Part shown: positions 36,513-44,720 of the stretch, one piece after another
Numbering within the stretch: the stretch's first letter is position 1
Layout of the letters: each line of letters starts with the position of its first letter
NCBI GenBank assembly: GCA_944323925.1
Contig: CALUUI010000010.1
Span: 1 to 64,000, forward strand
Reading direction: 5' to 3'
DNA from: Candidatus Gastranaerophilales bacterium
GTDB lineage: Bacteria; Cyanobacteriota; Vampirovibrionia; Gastranaerophilales; Gastranaerophilaceae
Length of the DNA: 64,000 nucleotides
Program-made: the position numbers and the translations under genes
The notes under the pieces: generated by a model
The model's database searches: none
What the model saw: only the letters and a program-made list of their open reading frames with translations
Told to the model about the DNA's origin: nothing

Positions 36513-37394
36513 TTTACCTTTTAATTTATTTATTTCGCGAGAAACATCTTCACCTAAAATATATCCATTCCGAGCAACATATTCTTCAATAATCGGAATA
36601 TCCTTTTTTACCACTCCACGATTACCTACACCTTGTATTTCCTCAATCTGGTCACCAAAAAATCTTATTGCTAAACGAGGCTCATTATTTTCAAGAAGAA
36701 TATGAATATCACCATACATTAAATGCATCATTGCCGTAGAAGTTTTAGTACACCAAGTACGATGAGATAGTAATTGTAACCTCGTAACATTATCATCGTA
36801 ATTTAAAGGATCATTTGGTACCGATTTTATAACTACCCATTTTTGAGGTTCATTAGAATTAAAAGAAGGAATTAAATTTAAAAGATTTTTCTTATAAATA
36901 TTCATAAAACTCAACGTTGAATTTTTATTATTTTCGATTTCAGCAGTTATATCTTGAGAAGTTTCTAATAAAGCACGTTTATTAAAGATTAATGGAAGAT
37001 CATCATTATTTGGCTTCAACATTTTAGTAATATCTTTAAGAATGGCTAAAATAAAAGCATAAGAGTACTGTCTGGCATTAACCAACGTCCCATACATCCA
37101 TTGATTTATAATATCTTGCCTACTATTAGCAATAGAATCAGTTCTTGCTGGATATTCTTTACCTGCAAAATCAGTTTTAATCTTAGCTAAAGCCCACTTA
37201 TAAAAATCCGATAACGAATCAAATTTTTCAATCGGTGCCTTTAATTTTCTCACACTAAAATAATCAAGTCCCTGAAATTGAGAAGATTTCATCGCAGAGA
37301 ATGCTTTATTACCATTATTAAATGGCATCTTATATGTATTATGTGATTTATACTGAACACTATTTATCTGCATATAAGTATAAAATCCAAACAT
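36510..37394 (-). CDS. Lineage-specific protein with WCTK motif, unknown function
   Basis: A 294-residue protein of no family I can name. The N-terminus is polar and carries two short Phe motifs, NKAFSA and SSQFQG. The second half has the segment HRTWCTKTSTAMMHLMYGD, then LAIRFFGDQIEEIQGVGNRG. Its layout (WCT, then a beta hairpin, then Gln/Asn-Gly) resembles PcfJ-like or related mobile-element proteins; this is a weak similarity from memory. No ribosome site lies before the first ATG; a second ATG seven codons on is also possible. No signal peptide. Confidence 0.65.
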   Translation of the reverse strand: MFGFYTYMQINSVQYKSHNTYKMPFNNGNKAFSAMKSSQFQGLDYFSVRKLKAPIEKFDSLSDFYKWALAKIKTDFAGKEYPARTDSIANSRQDIINQWMYGTLVNARQYSYAFILAILKDITKMLKPNNDDLPLIFNKRALLETSQDITAEIENNKNSTLSFMNIYKKNLLNLIPSFNSNEPQKWVVIKSVPNDPLNYDDNVTRLQLLSHRTWCTKTSTAMMHLMYGDIHILLENNEPRLAIRFFGDQIEEIQGVGNRGVVKKDIPIIEEYVARNGYILGEDVSREINKLKGK

Positions 37395-37573
37395 GATTTT
37401 TTTTGCTAAATAAATAATACAAACTTTTAGGGCATAGTTTTAGATAAAAAATCACGCTTTAGGAGAATTAAAACAAAAAAAAATACATTAAACTAAAAAT
37501 AACAATACTGTTAATTAAAAACGGCATGCCAATAATATACAAAACCCCGAAATAATAAAACTAAGGAGGAAAA

Positions 37574-37963
37574 ATGGAACACGATAAATGTAAAGAATAT
37601 AGAAATAATACAGAAAAAGCCTTTAAATACTTTGCAAAAATGTTGGCATACACAGTAAGTCCATATAGTTTAAAAGAAGTTATTGAAGAAACAAAAGCAA
37701 CTCTTGTTGATGTAAGAAAACGAGAAGACTATGAAAAAGGTCATATTCCAAATGCAATTTCAATTCCTTATGAAGAATTAGAAAACAAAATGGATCAATT
37801 AAACAGAGATTATCCAACAATTATCTGCTGTTATAGCGGAACCTGTCTTTTAGGAGCAAAAGCAGCAGTAAAATTAGCAGAACACAATTTCCCTGTTATG
37901 ACATTAATTGGCGGATATAAAACTTGGACAGAAGAACTTCATTATGCCGTAACACAAGAATAA
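37574..37963 (+). CDS. Rhodanese-like domain protein
   Basis: A 129-residue single rhodanese domain. It shows the typical VDVRKREDYEKGHIPNAISIPYEEL stretch and the active-site loop CYSGTC (Cys86 preceding YSGT). It likely transfers sulfane sulfur. It lacks a signal peptide. A strong AAGGAGG ribosome site lies five bases before the ATG, and a terminator follows, so it is monocistronic. Confidence 0.9.
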   Translation: MEHDKCKEYRNNTEKAFKYFAKMLAYTVSPYSLKEVIEETKATLVDVRKREDYEKGHIPNAISIPYEELENKMDQLNRDYPTIICCYSGTCLLGAKAAVKLAEHNFPVMTLIGGYKTWTEELHYAVTQE

Positions 37964-37970
37964 TTCATCA

Positions 37971-38001
37971 AAAACGTCCGATGTTATTCATCGGACGTTT
38001 T
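37971..38001 (+). terminator. Rho-independent terminator of the rhodanese gene
   Basis: A 13-bp stem AAAACGTCCGATG/CATCGGACGTTTT with a TTATT loop lies eight bases after the stop codon. Confidence 0.88.
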
Positions 38002-38211
38002 CATAAGCAAAAAGAAAAGCTATGTACTTATATTGTCCATAGCTGTTGATTAGGGATATGTGTATCGTCGTTTTTTTTAAGGAGTATAGTTATATACTAG
38101 CAATATATCCTCTATATAAAATCATACATTTTTACGATTTTTATAATTATCATCATGATTTTAAAAAAGTCGTTCATATATACTAAATAAGGCTTTTAAA
38201 TCAATACAAAA

Positions 38212-38241
38212 TTAAGGACCCATATTTCTATGGGTCCTTAA
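38212..38241 (-). terminator. Hairpin terminator of the minus-strand gene at 38265
   Basis: A 12-bp stem TTAAGGACCCAT/ATGGGTCCTTAA lies 23 bases beyond the stop, followed on the minus strand by a T-rich stretch. Confidence 0.75.
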
Positions 38242-38264
38242 CTTAACAAAAGTATAATCAAATA

Positions 38265-38804
38265 TTATTTAAGAAAATTAGGTTCTTTAGCGTGGTTATA
38301 ATCTTTAATGAAAATCGCTAAATATTTATTGAGTTTTTGACTAATATTTTCAACAAAATCAGGATTATTTTCCTTCTTACTGTTAAAAGTTTTAGTCACA
38401 TAAGAACCATGCTCTGTTTTTACCGAATGTTCATAAACAAAATTACACTTAGAATCTTTATCTACAAAAATTCTTTCTATAATGCCTTTATTTTCAAATT
38501 GAACCGCAAAAGCGTTATTTTTAGAATTACAAACAGGTCTTAAAGTAACAACCCCATCTTTAGACGAACGTGTAACAAAAGAAATATTATTTAAAGATAA
38601 TTTTTTCTTTCTTAAATTCGCACGGGTTTCATTAAAAATAATTCCTACTTCATTATACAATCTTGCTAACTTTCTCTCAGCGGCATCTCTATAATAAGGG
38701 CTTATACTAATTAACTCAGGGTTAACCGATTTAGCTTTAAAAGCCGGCTGATTAGAAGTTCTTGAACTATACATACATTCTGTGCTGTTGGATACGTTTA
38801 ACAT
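38265..38804 (-). CDS. Lineage-specific protein with N-terminal PAFKA motif, unknown function
   Basis: A 179-residue protein of no recognised family. It starts with a Ser/Asn/Thr-rich leader and NQPAFKAKS at about residues 18-26, then a helical region and a beta-rich middle (GVVTLRPVCNSKNNAFAVQFENKGIIERIFVDKD). A good AAAAGGAGA ribosome site precedes the ATG. No signal peptide or membrane segment. It is divergent from marR, with a long palindrome in the shared intergenic region. Confidence 0.7.
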   Translation of the reverse strand: MLNVSNSTECMYSSRTSNQPAFKAKSVNPELISISPYYRDAAERKLARLYNEVGIIFNETRANLRKKKLSLNNISFVTRSSKDGVVTLRPVCNSKNNAFAVQFENKGIIERIFVDKDSKCNFVYEHSVKTEHGSYVTKTFNSKKENNPDFVENISQKLNKYLAIFIKDYNHAKEPNFLK

Positions 38805-38857
38805 TTAGACCATCTCCTTTTGATACTTTTGGTACTTTTGCTAAAAAGCGTAAAACA

Positions 38858-38901
38858 AAATATTTGCCATTAATTTTACAAAAATTAACATGCCAAATAT
38901 T
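38858..38901. promoter_or_regulatory. Long imperfect palindrome upstream of marR, candidate operator
   Basis: A perfect 19-bp core TTAATTTT-ACA-AAAATTAA (38870-38888) is flanked by ATTTGCCAT on the left and the near-inverse ATGCCAAAT on the right. It lies between divergent genes, about 110 bases before marR. MarR-family proteins bind palindromes in their own promoter region, so this is a candidate site. Confidence 0.5.
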
Positions 38902-39010
38902 AAATATTTATAAAAATACAAAAAAATATATTTACTTTTTTGTCCTTGTGTTATCATAATAACAGAAGATTAAAAAAATTACTTCAACAGAAAAGGAAAG
39001 CTGGAATAAG

Positions 39011-39466
39011 ATGGCACAGAACTTTTTAAGGGATAAAGTTTTATTTGCGCTGATGACAACAGGTTTGATGTCAAAAATTGCGCAATTACAAATGTTTGCC
39101 CAAAACAAATTTCCAATAACACCTGAACAACAATTAATATTATCGATATTATCAGAAAATAAAGAATTATATCAACGACAGATATGTGAAATAGCACATA
39201 AAGACCGCCCCAATATGACGAGATTAATAAACATATTGGAAAAAAAAGGACTTGTAAAACGCGTACAAGACATAAATAAGAGAAAGGTCTACAAAGTAAT
39301 AATAACTGAAGAAGGAATAAAGCTTCACGCACAAATAAAAAAGTATATGATAGCTTTACACAACAAAGTAGTAAAAGATATAGAGACCGAAGATTTAGAG
39401 ACTTGTTTAAAAGTATTGGGTCAAATGTTAGAGAATTTAGACCCAATAGCCAAAATACAAATATAA
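39011..39466 (+). CDS. MarR-family transcriptional regulator
   Basis: A 151-residue winged-helix regulator. The HTH is YQRQICEIAHKDRPNMTRLINILEKKGLV, and the wing follows as VQDINKRKVYKVIITEEG. Such regulators usually repress linked efflux genes until a ligand binds. It is the first gene of a marR-emrA-emrB run, 13 bases before emrA. An AGGAAAG ribosome site lies upstream. Confidence 0.9.
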   Translation: MAQNFLRDKVLFALMTTGLMSKIAQLQMFAQNKFPITPEQQLILSILSENKELYQRQICEIAHKDRPNMTRLINILEKKGLVKRVQDINKRKVYKVIITEEGIKLHAQIKKYMIALHNKVVKDIETEDLETCLKVLGQMLENLDPIAKIQI

Positions 39467-39479
39467 CAGGAGATAAAAA

Positions 39480-40580
39480 ATGAATAACACCCCCGAAGAA
39501 AATAAAAAAGAAGAAAAAGAACAAAAAACAAAAAACCAAACAGAAATAGAAGAAGACACGCGTCCTAGTTATAAGAAAAAGCGTGTAATAATACCAGCAA
39601 TAACAGCAGTATTATTTCTGATAACAGGAATATATCTAACAATCCATTCGTTTTTTTACCAAGGAACGGATGACGCATTTGTTGAAGGTCATATTGTATC
39701 TATAGCACCTCGTGTATCAGGTCCGGTAGAAAAATTATTAATAGATGATAACCAATTAGTAAAAAAAGGTGAACTATTATTGGAAATTGATTCAAAGGAT
39801 TATGAAACAGCCTTAAAACAGAAAGAAGCCCAACTGGCAGAAGCAAAAGCCAGTTTAAATATAGCAGAAAAACAAATAACACATTCAGAAGCAGAATTAA
39901 AACAATCAACGCAAGATATAACATCTGCAGAATCAAAGTTGGATTTTGCAGAAAAGGATTTCAATCGTTATTCAAAAATGTATAAAGAGGGAATCGCTTC
40001 AAAACAAGAATATGATCATAGTAAAACAGCGTTAGTGGTAGCAAAATCAGAACATAAATCAGCAATGGAACGCGAAAATGCATCCGAATCAATGTTGCAA
40101 TCATCAAAAGCAAAACGTGAAGCTACATTAGCAGAGATTCAAAAATTGGAAGCCGAAGTAGAACAAGCAAAATTAAATTTATCATACACAAAGATATATG
40201 CACCTGAAAGTGGATTAATAACCCACAGAACAGTAGAGCAAGGGAATTATGTACAAATAGCACAACCAATGTTTGCAATAGTCCCAGAAAAAATGTGGGT
40301 AGTAGCAAACTTTAAAGAAACCCAATTAACACACATGCAACCCAATCAAGAAGTAGAAATAAAAGTAGATACCTATCCTGGGAAAAAATTTAAAGGTAAA
40401 GTAGACAGCATACAGCGTTCAACAGGCGCTAAAGCGAGCTTATTTCCACCGGAAAACGCCGTTGGCAGCTATGTAAAGATAGTACAAAGAGTTCCTGTAA
40501 AAATAATATTTACAGAAGATATTTCCAAATATAATATAGTTCCAGGGATGTCAGTAGTCCCAGAGGTAAAGGTAAGATAG
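39480..40580 (+). CDS. emrA: EmrA-like membrane fusion protein (HlyD family)
   Basis: A 366-residue periplasmic adaptor. A charged N-terminal tail and one membrane segment at about residues 36-56 come first. The first half of the lipoyl domain is GTDDAFVEGHIVSIAPRVSGPVEKLL. A long coiled coil of about 120 residues (QKEAQLAEAKASLNIAEKQI and on) follows, then the second lipoyl half (IYAPESGLITHRTVEQGNYVQIAQP). It links the EmrB pump to an outer membrane channel, which supports a diderm envelope. No TolC gene is adjacent. Confidence 0.92.
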   Translation: MNNTPEENKKEEKEQKTKNQTEIEEDTRPSYKKKRVIIPAITAVLFLITGIYLTIHSFFYQGTDDAFVEGHIVSIAPRVSGPVEKLLIDDNQLVKKGELLLEIDSKDYETALKQKEAQLAEAKASLNIAEKQITHSEAELKQSTQDITSAESKLDFAEKDFNRYSKMYKEGIASKQEYDHSKTALVVAKSEHKSAMERENASESMLQSSKAKREATLAEIQKLEAEVEQAKLNLSYTKIYAPESGLITHRTVEQGNYVQIAQPMFAIVPEKMWVVANFKETQLTHMQPNQEVEIKVDTYPGKKFKGKVDSIQRSTGAKASLFPPENAVGSYVKIVQRVPVKIIFTEDISKYNIVPGMSVVPEVKVR

Positions 40581-40584
40581 TAAG

Positions 40585-42162
40585 ATGAGTACAATAGCTG
40601 AAGCTCAAGCACATAATCAAATATCTGAACCTGCGCATAAAAAGCAAGAAGCTCCATTATGGTTAGTATCGCTAACAATATTATTACCAACCTCATTTGC
40701 AATGTTAGCGACATCAGCAACAAACGTAGCAATGCCACATATTGCGGGATTTTTCGGCTCGACACTGGACGAAGCTAACTGGGTAATAACAAGTTATATG
40801 ATAGCAAATGCAATACTAATTCCCCTAACCGGCTGGCTAGAGAACTTAATGGGACGTGTAATGTTCCTAAAAGTATTTTTAACTATTTTTACAATCGGCT
40901 CAGTAGTATGTGCATTTGCAAGTAACTTAAATATATTAGTATTGGGTAGAGTTATTCAAGGTATAGGCGGAGGTCCAATGATGCCGATATCACAGGCAAT
41001 ATTAATTGCAGCATTTCCTTTTGAAAAACGAGGACAAGCGATGGCATTATTTGGATTTTCAGTCATGGTATTCTCAATCTTAGGTCCAACATTTGGGGGG
41101 TTTATTGTCGACAATTCTGCTTGGCAATGGATATACTTAGTAAATATTCCAGTAGGTATTTTTTCAGTAATCCTAGTCCACTGTAATGTAGCAGAACTAG
41201 AAAACAGAAAAATACCGGAAAAAGTTGATTTTGTTGGTTTAATAGCCCTAGTAATTTGGCTGATGTCTATGCAAATAGTACTTGATAAAGGTCAACAATT
41301 CGGGTGGTTTGACTGTGCTTGGATTAGCTGGCTTACCGGAATTTCTGTATTTTCATTTGTATTTTTTATTGTTTGGGAACTTGAATGTAAAAATGCAATA
41401 GTTAATTTAAGAGTATTCAAAGATAAAAACTTCTTTATAGGAACAATCCTCGGAGCCTCTGTAAATATGATTATATATGTAACTATTGTATTATTACCAC
41501 AATTTTTACAAAGCCTAATGGGTTATACAGCCATGTTAAGCGGTATGTCATTAGCTCCAAGAGTTTTATCTTGCATATTTATGTTATTTATTATTGGAAA
41601 AATGGTTGAAAAAATTGACAACCGAATACTTGTCTCCGTAGGTTTTGTATTTTTAGCTGCCTCAACATATATGTATGCAAACTTAAATTTATCAATATCA
41701 TTTGATTACGTAGTTATTCCAAATATACTAATGGGTATAGGAGTAATTTTAGTATTCATCCCAATATCAGCACTATGTCTCGGCACATTACCAAAGAGTG
41801 AATTATCAAACGGCGCAGGACTTCACAGTTTATGCAAATGTGTTATGACCGCATTCGTAGTATCAATGTCTTCTACACTTGTTGCAAGATTGTCACAAAT
41901 ACATCAAACATACTTAGTAAAAAATCTTTCTGATTTTAATCTTACCTATCAAAACCATATAAATGTTTTATCACATAAATTTATGGCGTCACTGCCTTCG
42001 GTAGCTGCTATACAAAAAGCAGGAGGATTTTATTATAAACAACTTCTTGCACAAGCAAGATTGATGTCGTATGCCGATATTTTTAAAGTATTCGCACTAA
42101 TCGCAATATGCCTTGTTCCATTAGCATTCTTCTTAAACGTAAACTTTAAAGAGAAGAAATAA
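40585..42162 (+). CDS. emrB: EmrB-like multidrug transporter (MFS, DHA2 family)
   Basis: A 525-residue proton antiporter with 14 predicted membrane segments. Motifs are DEANWVITSYMIANAILIPLTGWL (motif D2-like), LGRVIQGIGGGPMMPIS and FGFSVMVFSILGPTFGGFIVD (motif C). It starts four bases after emrA, and its end overlaps the convergent ogt gene by 17 bp. Together with emrA it should export hydrophobic drugs or acids. Confidence 0.92.
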   Translation: MSTIAEAQAHNQISEPAHKKQEAPLWLVSLTILLPTSFAMLATSATNVAMPHIAGFFGSTLDEANWVITSYMIANAILIPLTGWLENLMGRVMFLKVFLTIFTIGSVVCAFASNLNILVLGRVIQGIGGGPMMPISQAILIAAFPFEKRGQAMALFGFSVMVFSILGPTFGGFIVDNSAWQWIYLVNIPVGIFSVILVHCNVAELENRKIPEKVDFVGLIALVIWLMSMQIVLDKGQQFGWFDCAWISWLTGISVFSFVFFIVWELECKNAIVNLRVFKDKNFFIGTILGASVNMIIYVTIVLLPQFLQSLMGYTAMLSGMSLAPRVLSCIFMLFIIGKMVEKIDNRILVSVGFVFLAASTYMYANLNLSISFDYVVIPNILMGIGVILVFIPISALCLGTLPKSELSNGAGLHSLCKCVMTAFVVSMSSTLVARLSQIHQTYLVKNLSDFNLTYQNHINVLSHKFMASLPSVAAIQKAGGFYYKQLLAQARLMSYADIFKVFALIAICLVPLAFFLNVNFKEKK

Positions 42163-42631
42163 TACTATTCTCAAGATTAAGTAATTTTTTTTTGATTTCC
42201 AAACCCGCAGCATAACCAGTAATATTTCCGTTTTTTCCAACGATTCTATGACACGGAATAACAATTAACAAATTATTTTTACCGCAAGCTGTTCCAACAG
42301 CCCTACAAGAACTAGGTTTTCCAATTCTATAAGCTAATTCACTATATGTAATAGTTTTCCCATAAGGAATATTCTTTATTTCCTCCCAAACTTGTTTCTG
42401 AAAATCAGTACCTGTATAAATAATCGGAAAATCGAAAATTTTTCGTACACCACAAAAGTATTCTTTTAATTGGTGTTTAACTGTTTTTATCAACACCGTA
42501 TCATCTGACTTAGCAACTATCGGAAAATTATTAAGGAATTTAATTTCTGTAATAGCATCTTTAGATTGCACTATTTTTAAATTAATCCCAAAACCCGAAA
42601 AATAACTAATACATTCCACCATAAAAGTCAT
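42146..42631 (-). CDS. ogt: Methylated-DNA--protein-cysteine methyltransferase
   Basis: A 161-residue suicide DNA repair protein that moves alkyl groups from O6-guanine to its own Cys in VIPCHRIVGKNGNITGYA. The DNA-binding helix segment is SELAYRIGKPSSCRAVGTACGKN. The single-domain size fits Ogt rather than Ada. Its start overlaps the end of the kinase-like gene by 26 bp. Confidence 0.93.
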   Translation of the reverse strand: MTFMVECISYFSGFGINLKIVQSKDAITEIKFLNNFPIVAKSDDTVLIKTVKHQLKEYFCGVRKIFDFPIIYTGTDFQKQVWEEIKNIPYGKTITYSELAYRIGKPSSCRAVGTACGKNNLLIVIPCHRIVGKNGNITGYAAGLEIKKKLLNLENSIISSL

Positions 42632-43613
42632 TATATCCGGAAGAAATCTCTGTGTCTAACAATTGCTTAACTTTCTCAAGACGAATTTTCATATCAGGAT
42701 ATAATTCTCTATATTTTCTTAATTGCTCTAACAAATAACGATAATCACAAGATTCATCAAGCACATACTGCCAAGTTCTAAAATCAATTTCCCCTCTAAC
42801 ATGTGGCAACTCATATTTTTCTCCGGCCAATATAATTTTTTTAAGTAACTTGTGACGCTGAGCCTGATTCATAATGTCCATAGGAGCTACGTTATCCAAA
42901 TCCATTTTTTCAAGAAAAACCCTAAGTAATCCACCAGTACAATTCGGTGCCTGTTTATATGTCTTATCAACATCATCAACTATTCTAAGCGAATTGCCAA
43001 CTAAGACAAAATTATTCGGATTTTTAGTATCAAATTCAAAATAATAACCATTTGCTTTAACCTTATTTAACTCAGCAAAATCTTTTGCAATTCTATCAAA
43101 AGATTTTTGTGGTAGAGAAGAAAAAATCGGTAAATATTTTGTACTCCAAAAATTATTCTTTTCTGCAATCAACATATTTGAACTATTGAAATCAGGAATC
43201 CCGACCGGAATATGTTTACCACTAGAAGATACATTTTTTAAAACTTTAATATAACCGTTAAAAGCCAGTAAAGAAGCTCCATAATAAGACTTTAAGTTTT
43301 TAAATAAATCATTATTTATTAGCATCGGGACATATTCTTGTTCATCCCTAAACTGTCTATTAACTTTTAACACGTACTTATCATCAATTTTATAAACAGC
43401 ACCACGAAAACCTTCTCCAAGTTTTTTATGGTGAATTTTTGCAAATGATTTTTTTAAAAGACCTATTAAATTATTAGCATTTTCTTCCGTATGAACACTT
43501 GAGCTAATAAATTCATCAATTCTATGCCCGAATTTAGTTCGTGTATAACCGCTAAAAGCCGGACTCGAATTGATTTTGTACTGATTTGAGGTTTGTAAAG
43601 TATTAACTTTCAT
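42606..43613 (-). CDS. Lineage-specific kinase-like protein
   Basis: A 335-residue protein with features of the protein kinase fold. It shows a Gly-rich loop and Lys strand (KLGEGFRGAVYKIDDKYVLKVN), a catalytic-loop-like YFEFDTKNPNNFVLV and a metal-site-like IVDDVDKTY. The usual HRD is missing, so it may be an atypical kinase or pseudokinase. The N-terminus holds SSPAFSGYTRTKFG, the short Phe motif seen in other proteins here. The start at 43613 is chosen because the preceding 33 codons read as low-quality, Phe-rich sequence. No ribosome site is evident. It could be a secreted effector; unproven. Confidence 0.7.
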   Translation of the reverse strand: MKVNTLQTSNQYKINSSPAFSGYTRTKFGHRIDEFISSSVHTEENANNLIGLLKKSFAKIHHKKLGEGFRGAVYKIDDKYVLKVNRQFRDEQEYVPMLINNDLFKNLKSYYGASLLAFNGYIKVLKNVSSSGKHIPVGIPDFNSSNMLIAEKNNFWSTKYLPIFSSLPQKSFDRIAKDFAELNKVKANGYYFEFDTKNPNNFVLVGNSLRIVDDVDKTYKQAPNCTGGLLRVFLEKMDLDNVAPMDIMNQAQRHKLLKKIILAGEKYELPHVRGEIDFRTWQYVLDESCDYRYLLEQLRKYRELYPDMKIRLEKVKQLLDTEISSGYNDFYGGMY

Positions 43614-44079
43614 AGCAAAAATAAAAATAACCCTAAAAAAAATGAATTGACATAAACAGAGTTGGATTTTACAAAAATTTACAATTATATCCCTAAAAAA
43701 AAGACTCTGCAAAATACAAAGTCTACCTTAAAAATTTAAACAACAATTCACAATCTCAACTAATTCTATGCAGAAATTTGTTAACATGCCAACTTTTTTA
43801 CAAAACTTAACAAGTAAAAAAATCATGATAACATGCATCATCACATGATTACACATGTATAATTAAGCTCAAACATGGTAAACATCCATGTAAGCATGAT
43901 TAAGAACATTTCAAACACAATAGAATCAAGCAATTACACCAGTGCCAAGTTTTGTAACAAAAATTAATATAGCCCTTGTAAATAACGACTTAATCCTTAT
44001 AATTAAAATTAAGGGTTGAAAAATTCAATTATTACAAGGCTTTTGAAGGCCTATATAAGTATAAATTTGGGGAGGAATT
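43614..44079. other. 466-base non-coding region with structured leader
   Basis: AT-rich, with no supported ORF. It holds eight CATG tetranucleotides between 43783 and 43910 (for example ACATGCATC, ACATGTATAA, CCATGTAAGCATGATT) and, nearer the next gene, a nested hairpin at 43971-44041. Confidence 0.6.
43971..44041 (+). ncRNA. Candidate cis-regulatory leader RNA
   Basis: Outer arms AGCCCTTGTAAATAA (43971-43985) and TTATTACAAGGCT (44029-44041) pair with two bulges. Inside them an 8-bp stem AATCCTTA/TAAGGGTT (43992-43999 with 44010-44017) includes one U-G pair that is only possible in a plus-strand RNA. It lies 38 bases before the GTG of the cysteine-rich small protein. No known riboswitch class was recognised. 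Confidence 0.45.
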
Positions 44080-44298
44080 GTGCTGAGAAGTCGTGACATG
44101 GGTAGATCTATTGCAGTTAGGAGATGGACGCCTACCGCTATAGAATGTTATAAACGTGGATGTAATTGTGAAGGATGTTTTTATAAAGATTTTTTTAGCG
44201 GATCATCGCAAAAATGTCAGATGAAGGCTTCAGTACTTGAATTAGTAAGAGTTATTGGCACTCCGAATGTAGAAGTTCCACAAATAATTTCTGAATAA
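44080..44298 (+). CDS. Small cysteine-rich protein of unknown function
   Basis: A 72-residue protein that starts with GTG after a strong GGGGAGG site. Its core RRWTPTAIECYKRGCNCEGCFYKDF carries four Cys in the pattern Cx4CxCx2C, with a fifth Cys in SSQKCQMK. It then has a short helix ELVRVIGTP. The spacing suggests a metal site (zinc or Fe-S). No family name can be given. It is preceded by a candidate structured leader and followed by hpf. Confidence 0.7.
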   Translation: MLRSRDMGRSIAVRRWTPTAIECYKRGCNCEGCFYKDFFSGSSQKCQMKASVLELVRVIGTPNVEVPQIISE

Positions 44299-44362
44299 GG
44301 GCTTTAAATTTTTTGATATATATTGTATACTGAATAAGTATCACACATCTCGGAGGTTTTTA

Positions 44363-44719
44363 ATGCGTATTTATGTGAACGGAAAAAACATCATTATTAC
44401 CGATGCAATCAAGGCTTATGTTAAGGAAAAATTGGGCAAAGTTGCCAACCACTATGATCAAATTACTGGTCTTGATGTTATCTTATCGGTAGTCAAAAAT
44501 CCGGCAGCTTCTGATAGCCACATAGCAGAAGTTTCTTGTAAACTTAATTCTGGAGCCATTCACTTGGAAGAAGCAGCTGAATCTATGTACGCAAGCATCG
44601 ATTTACTTGCTGACAAATTAGACAGACAAGTTAAAAAACACAAAGCTAAATCACTTTATGCAGACAAGTCTACTATCAGAAATGCTGAACTAGAAGAAGA
44701 ACCGGTAGTAGAAGGATAA
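44363..44719 (+). CDS. hpf: Ribosome hibernation promoting factor, short form
   Basis: A 118-residue HPF/RaiA/YfiA protein. It binds the decoding region of the 30S subunit during growth arrest. The pattern MRIYVNGKNIIITDAIKAYVKEKLGKV and ASIDLLADKLDRQVKKHKAK is typical. It lacks the C-terminal dimerisation domain of the long form. A CGGAGG ribosome site precedes the ATG. The glycosyltransferase gene follows after one base. Confidence 0.93.
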   Translation: MRIYVNGKNIIITDAIKAYVKEKLGKVANHYDQITGLDVILSVVKNPAASDSHIAEVSCKLNSGAIHLEEAAESMYASIDLLADKLDRQVKKHKAKSLYADKSTIRNAELEEEPVVEG

Positions 44720-44720
44720 A

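Larger units (their letters stand above)
37964..38264. other. Intergenic region between convergent genes
   Basis: It holds the rhodanese terminator and the terminator of the minus-strand gene. Between them a 7-bp hairpin (AGCTATG/CATAGCT, 38018-38044) is followed by a run of eight T at 38071, which could mark a small RNA end. No ORF was recognised. Confidence 0.4.

Noticed and set aside
38018-38080. Small RNA between the rhodanese gene and 38265
   Set aside because: A 7-bp hairpin and a T-run are present, but no promoter was seen and the T-run is 27 bases after the stem; too weak for a call.
43614-43712. Upstream extension of the kinase-like protein
   Set aside because: The 33 extra codons read as Phe/Ile-rich low-quality sequence with no ribosome site, and the polar leader begins at 43613.
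43680-43730. Short hairpin AGACT/AGTCT near the kinase-like gene
   Set aside because: Only five base pairs with a long loop and no T-run; no better than chance in AT-rich DNA.
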